Below, one piece after another: positions 36,952-41,949 of a stretch of DNA of 41,949 bases; within the stretch, counting starts at the first letter, position 1; each line of letters starts with the position of its first letter. Both the position numbers and the translations under genes were made by a program. The stretch covers positions 1-41,949 of IMG/VR virus record IMGVR_UViG_3300032665_000073. The stretch is one strand, 5' to 3'. The DNA comes from a virus. The notes under the pieces were generated by a model. The model saw only the letters and a list, made by a program, of their open reading frames with translations. It was not told the DNA's origin and made no database searches.

Positions 36952-37072
36952 AATCCACCTCCTTTATATATGTTTGTGGGTCAAATTCTGTGTATGCTTT
37001 TTCAAATAACTCGTTAATCCCAGGCCTTAACAAGTCTAGTAGTTGTTTTCTAGTAATATTAGCAATCGCCAT
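36896..37072 (-). CDS. 58-residue protein downstream of DNA polymerase
   Basis: ATG 37072 lies inside the polymerase stop region (14-base overlap). MAIANITRKQLLDLLRPGIN then ELFEKAYTEFDPQTYIKEVDF reads as a helix-rich start. The opening ITR..LL..L.PG.N.LF resembles, from memory, the first residues of some phage major capsid proteins, which may be coincidence. The remaining tail (GQDIQDAKLQHRLHDNR) is read over the start of the next gene in another frame and is probably not selected as protein. An ATG at 37084 is an alternative start. Confidence 0.6.
   Translation of the reverse strand: MAIANITRKQLLDLLRPGINELFEKAYTEFDPQTYIKEVDFGQDIQDAKLQHRLHDNR
36956..36965 (-). promoter_or_regulatory. Strong ribosome-binding site that fixes a TTG start
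   Basis: AAAGGAGGTG on the - strand lies six bases before the TTG at 36951 and within the YIKEV codons of the upstream gene. It is the strongest Shine-Dalgarno match I see in the leftward operon and decides the TTG start of the 36736-36951 gene. Confidence 0.75.
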
Positions 37073-38894
37073 AGCTTTTCCCATATCCTGATTCACAATT
37101 AACAGGCAATCCTTCTGCCCACTCGGGTGTCCATTTCATACATTCTTCAATGTAGGCTTGGGCTTCCTCTACTTCATCTTCCTTAACTATACAGGCAATC
37201 GCATCGTGTACCGTTAAAACAACATCGTACTTCTTAGCTATCTTTATCATCTGCTCACCAATGATGCAACGGGCTAGGGCTTGGCAAACATTCTCAATAA
37301 CTTTACCGCCGTATATCTTATTCCAACCGTAACGAGTCTTGTATTGATATTGCAGTTTGTTGTTTTCGTCTTTAACTGCAACAAGTTTGTCGTATCGCAT
37401 AAAGAGTCCGCTAGGTAATCTAACCCCACGTTCTTTTGGGTCCACATACAGCACACCCTCTTTACCTAAAGATGTTGTCATGCCTTTGGTTATAGCGTCT
37501 AAGGCCCCCTGTGCTTGTCGCCACAAAGCGGTTATGTTTGGATAAGTCTCCCGATAGATTTGGATAATATGCCGTGCCTCATCTTCTGTAACTTCTGCGC
37601 CGAAAGTCTTAAGTTGCGCCCCGAATTTCTGCGCCCCCATGCCGTAGCCAGCCCCAAGGATTGTTGTCTTACCGACAAAGCGTTCCTCTTTGCTAATTTC
37701 CTCGACTGCCTTGCTATATATAGCAGAAGCCATGATTTTATATACATCCTCGCCATCTGTAAAAGCCTTTACTAAATCATCTTGTCCTGCCAACCACGCT
37801 AATACTCTTGCTTCAATCTGTGCTGAGTCAGCGTCAATAATTACATAACCTTCAGGTGCTTCGATAGCCTTCTTCAGCTTACCTGCATTCGTACCCCTGC
37901 TTGGCAAGTTCTGTAAGTTCAGCGAGTCGCTACCACCCCATCGCCCTGTATGAGCCGCATAATACTTGAGTGGGACTGGCATCAACCCTCGCTTGGCGAT
38001 TCCAATAAACCTTTCAGTACGAGTTTCTTCAAGCGTTGATTTCGACCCAATGCGAGCCGCTACTAAAGCCTGCACTCTTACATCAGGATGTTCAGACAAA
38101 GCCTTAAAGTCTTCGTCATTTTTAGCTAGAGCAAGGGCTTCTTTACCTGTTGTTGGGCTAATTTTTGTAGGGGGTTCTACACCTAACTGTTTTAATAGTT
38201 CGGCAAACTTCTGATTACTCATCAGTTCCTCACGACTAGTAATACCAGCTTCTATTAACAACTTAGCCTTTGCCGCCCTAACATCATCATAATGCTGTTC
38301 AAGTAAAGTTAAATTTAGTTCTAGTTTTGGTTGGCAGAACATCCGCATGGTCAGGTCTATTAACTTCATCTCTGATTTGGGGAAGCCTTTGGTAATCATT
38401 AGATTAAATAGTTTGTAGGTTAACTCCACATCATTGACACAGTAATCACCATATCTATCAAGATCTTCTTCTGTGAAGTCTGACCTGTATTTCCCGGTGG
38501 CGGCGATAACTTCATCACCCTTAACACCTAGTTTGTATCTTTCTACTAACACTCCAAGGCTGCCGCCAACTTCAACACCATGTAATGCACGAGCCATAGA
38601 TAAAGTATCAGCGTAGATTTTAGGATAGATACCAAAGCGTTCAGAAAGAATAAAGCCATCGAATACCATATTGTGCGCTATGCACATTGAGTTCTTCCAA
38701 TCAAAAGTTTTTAGGTAGCTTGCTAATTGTTCATGCGTACCACTAGCCCATTCGGTTTCGCCACCGTCTACTTTAACGGCTACACCGATAACTTCAAACC
38801 TATCATCACGCACATATTCCTCAGTCGTCATCTTTGACAGACTGAATGTTGACTTATCATAGTAAGTCTCAAAGTCAATCGTTATTATGCTCAC
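37059..38894 (-). CDS. polA: Family-A DNA polymerase with 3'-5' exonuclease
   Basis: A 611-residue polymerase, shorter than E. coli Pol I because the 5' nuclease is absent. Exonuclease motifs: DFET (D7, E9), AHNMVFD (N75, D79) and YCVND (D155). Polymerase motifs: A DSAQIE (D356, E361), B RFVGKTTILGAGYG (R405, K409, Y417) and C VHDA (H563, D564). At the residue equivalent to E. coli F762 it has L413. It replicates the phage genome with the primase-helicase and SSB here. Start is GTG 38894 in a GTGA overlap with the upstream gene. Confidence 0.93.
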   Translation of the reverse strand: MSIITIDFETYYDKSTFSLSKMTTEEYVRDDRFEVIGVAVKVDGGETEWASGTHEQLASYLKTFDWKNSMCIAHNMVFDGFILSERFGIYPKIYADTLSMARALHGVEVGGSLGVLVERYKLGVKGDEVIAATGKYRSDFTEEDLDRYGDYCVNDVELTYKLFNLMITKGFPKSEMKLIDLTMRMFCQPKLELNLTLLEQHYDDVRAAKAKLLIEAGITSREELMSNQKFAELLKQLGVEPPTKISPTTGKEALALAKNDEDFKALSEHPDVRVQALVAARIGSKSTLEETRTERFIGIAKRGLMPVPLKYYAAHTGRWGGSDSLNLQNLPSRGTNAGKLKKAIEAPEGYVIIDADSAQIEARVLAWLAGQDDLVKAFTDGEDVYKIMASAIYSKAVEEISKEERFVGKTTILGAGYGMGAQKFGAQLKTFGAEVTEDEARHIIQIYRETYPNITALWRQAQGALDAITKGMTTSLGKEGVLYVDPKERGVRLPSGLFMRYDKLVAVKDENNKLQYQYKTRYGWNKIYGGKVIENVCQALARCIIGEQMIKIAKKYDVVLTVHDAIACIVKEDEVEEAQAYIEECMKWTPEWAEGLPVNCESGYGKSYGDC

Positions 38895-39217
38895 TCTTGT
38901 GCCTTTCTTAGTATTGCTCTAGCAAAGCTATAAATACATATATCGTCAGGATAAATACTCCCCTGTTCATTTATATAAACACCACATTCAACGGCAATCT
39001 GCCTTATTTCTTCATCTGTTAGTAATTTTCTAGCATCACACCGAATACACCCTTGTTTGCAGTATTGGCACTTTGTATCTTCCTCATCTGTTAGTGTCTT
39101 TAACTGTGGTGAGCAAGTATGGATAGAATCGCCTGTAACTCTTTGACCACAAGTATTGCAAGCAGTCCAAGTATCATAAGCATTTAAAGTAATTGTTCCA
39201 TCATGGTTTGTTTTCAT
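38891..39217 (-). CDS. Small zinc-knuckle protein with FARAILRKA tail
   Basis: A 108-residue protein. First half: CNTCGQRVTGDSIHTC. Second Cys cluster: CQYCKQGCIRC, so one or two zinc sites. LKTLTDEED precedes the second cluster and KLLTDEEIRQIAVECGVY follows it, so the LTDEE motif is repeated on both sides. The C-terminus is FARAILRKAQE, which is shared, at both protein and DNA level, with the HNH gene at 39214. It overlaps the HNH gene stop (ATGA) and the polymerase GTG. Function unknown. Confidence 0.8.
   Translation of the reverse strand: MKTNHDGTITLNAYDTWTACNTCGQRVTGDSIHTCSPQLKTLTDEEDTKCQYCKQGCIRCDARKLLTDEEIRQIAVECGVYINEQGSIYPDDICIYSFARAILRKAQE
38901..38926 (+). repeat. 26-base direct repeat, copy 1
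   Basis: This 26-base block is identical to 39227-39252. It encodes FARAILRKA at the end of the zinc-knuckle gene. Identity at silent positions suggests recent recombination or duplication and not only protein-level conservation. Confidence 0.8.
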
Positions 39218-39840
39218 TTTTCGCTTGCCTTTCTTAGTATTGCTCTAGCAAATTCTCGTCTACCAGCATAGGTGTCAATAAGATTTGAAACTTCATCACC
39301 TACTGCATCTATTTCCTCATCTGTTAGTGTCTTTGCTGGATGGGTGTAATACTCAAAAGCCCAGCCTTTATGCGTGTATCGGTCTTTTTTAAGGCAAATA
39401 TCAGATACGCATTTAGGCTCAAATCCATCTCTAGCGGTAGCAGTTTGTGATGGGTATATGCGAACTTCACCTGTTTTTAAGCATATTGCTTTAACTGGCT
39501 TGCATAAGTTGCCCAATACTTCACGACTATGTTGTTCGTTTTCAGACCTTGTAACCCATTCAAGATTGCTTACATGATTGTTTAGCTTATTACCATCTTT
39601 ATGATTGACTTCCATTGCACAATCAGGAAAGCCTAAAAACGATTCAGCAACCACCCTATGAATTGATGTTTGTTTGCGCTTGCCGTTTTGCCATAGGTCT
39701 GCTTTGTAATAGCCAGCACCCATAGTATTTTTGGCTAATATTTTGCCTGTTTGTATGTTTCTAATATCACCAGTATTGGAAACTTCATAGTTTTCTTCAA
39801 ATCCAATTACTGGCATCCACGCTACTGGTTCATTGTTCAT
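39214..39840 (-). CDS. HNH homing-type endonuclease embedded in a small phage gene
   Basis: A 208-residue protein if started at ATG 39840, six bases after GGGAG. Seen in order: MNNEPVAWMP, a NUMOD4-like block (VIGFEENYEVSNTGDIRN), an HNH_3 core (HRVVAESFLGFPDCAMEVNH, H61 and N79-H80, then LEWVTRSENEQHS), a NUMOD1-like SQTATARDGF, and finally YYTHPAKTLTDEEI with FARAILRKASEK. The N- and C-terminal parts look like a separate small protein, into which the nuclease is fused in frame. Homing-type HNH enzymes nick or cut DNA to spread themselves. Overlaps its neighbours by TAATG and ATGA. Confidence 0.85.
   Translation of the reverse strand: MNNEPVAWMPVIGFEENYEVSNTGDIRNIQTGKILAKNTMGAGYYKADLWQNGKRKQTSIHRVVAESFLGFPDCAMEVNHKDGNKLNNHVSNLEWVTRSENEQHSREVLGNLCKPVKAICLKTGEVRIYPSQTATARDGFEPKCVSDICLKKDRYTHKGWAFEYYTHPAKTLTDEEIDAVGDEVSNLIDTYAGRREFARAILRKASEK
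39227..39252 (+). repeat. 26-base direct repeat, copy 2
   Basis: Identical to 38901-38926. Here it encodes FARAILRKA at the end of the HNH-containing gene. A second shared block of 21 identical bases (39081-39101 and 39314-39334) encodes KTLTDEE in the two genes. Together they mark a duplicated gene module. Confidence 0.8.
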
Positions 39841-40118
39841 TAACATCTCCCATCAATATCTACTTCTACTTCTTTTTTCTTTTTCTTTTTCTTTTTGATG
39901 GGTTTAATTGCTGGCTTTCTTCCTTTAACTGTTTTAGTAGACTCAGCACTAGCTCGTGCGCTAATTTGCTCGGCAGTGGCATATTCATTAACGGCTTCTT
40001 TAAGCATACTGATAAGCCCCCACTGTACGAGTGTTTCGAGGTCTTCTTTTTCGAACCTGATGAGAGCGTCAGCCGAACCATCTTTATTCTCCTTTTGAAT
40101 TGATACAGATATAGTCAT
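39840..40118 (-). CDS. Small phage protein with poly-lysine C-terminus
   Basis: A 92-residue protein: beta-helical N-terminal part (MTISVSIQKENKDGSADALI), a helix (LETLVQWGLISMLKEAVNEY), then a disordered basic stretch with eight consecutive lysines, ending EVEVDIDGRC. Ribosome-binding site GGAGAATG precedes the start. The Lys codons form an A-rich tract (about 39870-39897 on the - strand) that could favour slippage. No family recognised. Confidence 0.75.
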   Translation of the reverse strand: MTISVSIQKENKDGSADALIRFEKEDLETLVQWGLISMLKEAVNEYATAEQISARASAESTKTVKGRKPAIKPIKKKKKKKKEVEVDIDGRC

Positions 40119-40119
40119 T

Positions 40120-40545
40120 TCATTCTCCTAAATTTATTAACACAAATTCATTTGTTGGTACATCATAAAAATATTCACCCCGAGGAACTTTATAGTTACT
40201 AATCTCTTTGATGGGGTGCTTGCTAATATTCTTAGTTTCAATCCAATACGCAGACTGCATATCTTTGGTTAAAGCAAAGAACAAAGTACGATTGCTAAAG
40301 AACTTAGCCTTACGTTTAGGCACATGGATTGTGGGGTATGGGCAGTCAGGACTCCATTGCCTTACTTCTACTTCTGCGTACCCAACACATTTCTTATATC
40401 CTTTATACAAAAGCAAATCAACCCCGTATTGATCGGGGTTAGCTTGTACTGTCACACCACAAGTTCTTTCCATATACTTAGCTACCGCTTGTTTAGCGGG
40501 CGCATCATAAAGATCGTGTAGTTCTTGTTCGAATGGTTTACGCAT
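40120..40545 (-). CDS. PD-(D/E)XK-like phage protein
   Basis: A 141-residue alpha/beta protein. NPDQYGVDLLLYKG (D43), then YAEVEVRQW (E58, E60) and HVPKRKAKFF form a core like that of PD-(D/E)XK nucleases: an acidic residue on one strand, E.E on the next, then a Lys/Arg-rich helix. It closes with PRGEYFYDVP and an end strand. I recall this family (Q.G.DL......EvEv..W...fP....HvP.RK.kf) in many phages without defined activity. A DNA-repair, junction or restriction-type endonuclease is possible. Start ATG overlaps the next gene by eight bases. Confidence 0.65.
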   Translation of the reverse strand: MRKPFEQELHDLYDAPAKQAVAKYMERTCGVTVQANPDQYGVDLLLYKGYKKCVGYAEVEVRQWSPDCPYPTIHVPKRKAKFFSNRTLFFALTKDMQSAYWIETKNISKHPIKEISNYKVPRGEYFYDVPTNEFVLINLGE

Positions 40546-40708
40546 CAGGCAATGGGCTATTTTCTTCTTCTACATCAACCATGCCTGCAAACGGAATAGG
40601 CTCTGTTCGTCGTTCTTTTTTACCAAAGATAGCCTCAAAGTTTTTATCAAACTGTTCCATTGGCACACCTAAAGGTCTTGGTGTATCACCTTTACCACCG
40701 TCTCTCAT
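40538..40708 (-). CDS. 56-residue MRDGGKGDxPRPL family protein
   Basis: ATG 40708 opens a short gene ending at 40538. The N-terminus MRDGGKGDTPRPLGVPMEQF, followed by DKNFEAIFGKKE, is a very widespread signature of small phage (and phage-like) proteins with no known function. The tail is acidic (VDVEEENSPLPDA). It overlaps both neighbours (four bases with the 40705 gene, eight with the PD-(D/E)XK-like gene), so it belongs to the coupled operon. Confidence 0.8.
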   Translation of the reverse strand: MRDGGKGDTPRPLGVPMEQFDKNFEAIFGKKERRTEPIPFAGMVDVEEENSPLPDA

Positions 40709-40908
40709 TTGTCGCCTTCTCCTTTTGAATACTTCCGTGAACTTACCCTTTTATTACAGTTAAAACATTGCCACCTGTTACGTTTGCCTTCTATGATTTT
40801 GCCTGTTAAGGCAGGTTGCATACTCTGACAACTCGTACAAAACCGTTTACCTGTGATACTGTGTTCCGCTTCTCTTGCGGCTTTTCTTATATCAATTTTT
40901 TCTGACAT
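40705..40908 (-). CDS. Small zinc-ribbon protein
   Basis: A 67-residue basic protein with a helical start (MSEKIDIRKAAREAEHSITG) and a zinc ribbon of four cysteines: RFCTSCQSM and WQCFNCNKRV, 24 residues apart. It then ends SSRKYSKGEGDK. Such ribbons in early phage genes usually bind DNA, RNA or a host polymerase, but no partner can be deduced. Start lies after an A-rich, weak ribosome-binding site inside the upstream gene. Confidence 0.8.
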   Translation of the reverse strand: MSEKIDIRKAAREAEHSITGKRFCTSCQSMQPALTGKIIEGKRNRWQCFNCNKRVSSRKYSKGEGDK

Positions 40909-41095
40909 ACTTTCTCTTTTTAATTGTGGCTATACCATCGTCATTCTCGTCTTCATTGCGGACTGCAAGCATATGTTTTGCTATGGCAAGTGCTTCTCTT
41001 GCATCATCAGCTTTATTAGACAGAACATTACCCCGTATAATAATTCCTACCATGTTCAACATAAATGCCGCATCTACAAAGTCTTCATCGTTCAT
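40892..41095 (-). CDS. Small helical protein, unknown
   Basis: A 67-residue protein: MNDEDFVDAAFMLNMVGIII followed by RGNVLSNKADDAREALAIAK, a helix-turn-helix-like amphipathic arrangement, and a basic tail KKRKYVRKN. The start overlaps the upstream stop as ATGA, the end overlaps the zinc-ribbon gene by 17 bases. No membrane segment or metal site. Family not recognised. Confidence 0.75.
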   Translation of the reverse strand: MNDEDFVDAAFMLNMVGIIIRGNVLSNKADDAREALAIAKHMLAVRNEDENDDGIATIKKRKYVRKN

Positions 41096-41577
41096 TTAAT
41101 CTTACTCTCCTTTATTTTCTTGATGCGTTCAGCTTTACGCAAGTCGTGAGAATGTAGTTTTTTACCAACGGACTTAGGTACTTCACCAGCCGCTTCTGCT
41201 ACCTTCGCAGCTTTCTTACGGTTAACAACTTTACCGTTTGACAACTCAAACATATGCTTCGAGCCTTTAGCTTTCTTGCCTTCCTTTATGATTAGTTCTT
41301 CATGTGAATATGCTTTGCTCGGTGCTTCAACAATATTGCCTGACTTCTCTCGGATTGCAGGTACTTTAACTGTTAGTTTTTCTTTTGCCTTTGCCATAAA
41401 CTTTTCCTCTTCTCTAAATGCTAAATCAATAGCGTATCGTAATGTTTCCCAAGAATCCCTCTGCATTACCACAGTTACATATTCTTGACCTCTCCTGATA
41501 TTAGCAAACATTTCAGTTAAAGTCTTCGCTTGCCACTTCTGTTGCTTCCTAGTAGCGTTCTTAGGGATTTTGCTCAT
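41092..41577 (-). CDS. Basic DNA-binding-like protein, unknown
   Basis: A 161-residue, strongly basic protein. MSKIPKNATRKQQKWQAKTL, then QEYVTVVMQRDSWETLRYAI and a coiled helical stretch AFREEEKFMAKAKEKLTVKV, and a Lys-rich end (SHDLRKAERIKKIKESKIK). There is no known domain. It overlaps its neighbours by four bases on each side, in the manner of this operon. The charge suggests nucleic-acid binding. Confidence 0.75.
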   Translation of the reverse strand: MSKIPKNATRKQQKWQAKTLTEMFANIRRGQEYVTVVMQRDSWETLRYAIDLAFREEEKFMAKAKEKLTVKVPAIREKSGNIVEAPSKAYSHEELIIKEGKKAKGSKHMFELSNGKVVNRKKAAKVAEAAGEVPKSVGKKLHSHDLRKAERIKKIKESKIK

Positions 41578-41693
41578 GGGTTTCGGTGGTATCTGTCATT
41601 AGGGTTAACCAGCATGCTGGCAAGAAGTTCATCAATAGTCTTAAACCATTGAATTACCTTTAAACCATCATGCTGATAGATAGTGAAGCTCAC
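41574..41693 (-). CDS. 39-residue microprotein, GTG start
   Basis: A GTG at 41693 directly follows the stop (TAA, 41694-41696) of the upstream gene and opens MSFTIYQHDGLKVIQWFKTI, then DELLASMLVNPNDRYHRNP, ending in an ATGA overlap with the next gene. The tight packing makes it plausible, though it is short and no ribosome-binding site is seen. It could be a beta-hairpin peptide. No function suggested. Confidence 0.5.
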   Translation of the reverse strand: MSFTIYQHDGLKVIQWFKTIDELLASMLVNPNDRYHRNP

Positions 41694-41949
41694 TTAAAAC
41701 TCTTCGCCAATACCCCAAAAGGATTCAATCTTATCCTCAAGGTATTTAACTACGGCTTGCTTGTCCATGTATAAATGACGCAGTCGGTTGTTCTCTGACT
41801 GTAAGTCTGCAACTTGGGCAGTAAGTTTACCGTTAGCCTCGGCTAATTCTTTAATGCGTTTAACCATGTTTGTTTCTAGTGTGGTTATACGCTTGACTTC
41901 GGACTTGCTAGGCTCGGCAGGGGTTGTGCTTGTCTGAGTCTGACTGATG
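41694..41949 (-). CDS. Coiled-coil protein, N-terminus outside the window (partial)
   Basis: An open frame enters from the right edge on the - strand and ends with TAA at 41694-41696. The visible 84 residues are Ser/Thr-rich first, then a heptad-type coiled coil (ITTLETNMVKRIKELAEANG, LTAQVADLQSENNRLRHLYM), ending DKIESFWGIGEEF. It could start at internal Met codons but the frame has no break, so it is reported as partial. Function unknown, likely oligomeric. Confidence 0.65.
   Translation of the reverse strand, partial: ISQTQTSTTPAEPSKSEVKRITTLETNMVKRIKELAEANGKLTAQVADLQSENNRLRHLYMDKQAVVKYLEDKIESFWGIGEEF

Noticed and set aside
39866-40081. 71-codon - strand frame next to the poly-Lys gene frame
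   Set aside because: Shadow frame of the 39840-40118 gene; it lacks a ribosome-binding site and only mirrors the A-rich tract.
40853-41149. 98-codon + strand frame in the early region
   Set aside because: Antisense to three coupled - strand genes, with a hydrophobic Ile/Phe/Ser product and no context.
1-41949. tRNA genes, CRISPR arrays, insertion sequences, integrase or attachment sites
   Set aside because: No cloverleaf, regular spaced repeats, transposase or integrase motifs were found by eye. The only long perfect repeats are the two pairs at 38901-39334.

Overview
The window is part of the genome of a tailed double-stranded DNA phage with a podovirus-like virion. It carries a P22/SU10-style head-to-tail adaptor and nozzle set, no tape-measure or sheath gene, tail fibre genes, ejection proteins, a lysis cassette and its own replication genes. 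The host should be Gram-negative, because an inner-membrane/outer-membrane spanin pair is present. The sequence is AT-rich, gene-dense, and has almost no intergenic space. I see no tRNA, CRISPR array, insertion sequence, integrase or clear lysogeny repressor. Terminase, portal and most of the capsid genes are not in the window and presumably lie to the left. The style of proteins recalls environmental freshwater/marine phages, but the host cannot be named from this sequence.

The genome is organised as two convergent blocks. The + strand from 1 to 28764 is the virion and lysis block. It holds the end of an unidentified structural gene (1-196), a run of tiny Lys/Gly-rich and His-rich proteins (199-1894, 3283-3978) around a gp4-like connector (1894-2841) and an SU10-type adaptor (3982-4911). 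Next come small tail proteins (4911-5977), a tail fibre with a C-terminal S74 chaperone (5988-8693), a repeat protein (8693-9604), another fibre (9608-10360) and a glycine-rich tip-type adhesin (10379-11128). The lysis cassette follows (11740-13454): small membrane proteins, an i-spanin with an o-spanin nested in another frame, and a GH19 endolysin. Then come the nozzle/stabilisation protein (13458-15875), two GNAT-like genes, a cupin, and three large candidate ejection proteins. The last of these is a 2445-residue giant gene (21427-28764).

The - strand from 41949 down to 28855 is the replication and recombination block, transcribed right to left with heavy gene overlaps. In transcription order it holds small unknown genes, a PD-(D/E)XK-like protein, an HNH endonuclease embedded in a small phage gene, a family-A DNA polymerase with a proofreading exonuclease, three tiny genes each carrying the next gene's ribosome-binding site in its last codons, a RecB/Cas4-type Fe-S nuclease, an SNF2-type helicase, a helix-turn-helix protein, a probable ssDNA-binding protein with a zinc knuckle, and a primase-helicase. 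A hairpin plus T-run reading on the - strand (28763-28791) closes this block at the convergence point.

The most unusual content is the giant + strand gene. It carries a complete set of GHKL (Hsp90/MutL-type) ATPase motifs and a separate HELGH metalloprotease motif, in the position of an ejected internal virion protein. Two protein-like small ORFs, each with its own ribosome-binding site, lie in another frame inside the low-complexity linkers flanking these domains. Other points of interest are the embedded o-spanin, the HNH insertion with flanking direct repeats, the YIKEV/ribosome-binding-site trick, a structured hairpin at 1606-1667, and the Leu at the position equivalent to E. coli Pol I F762.
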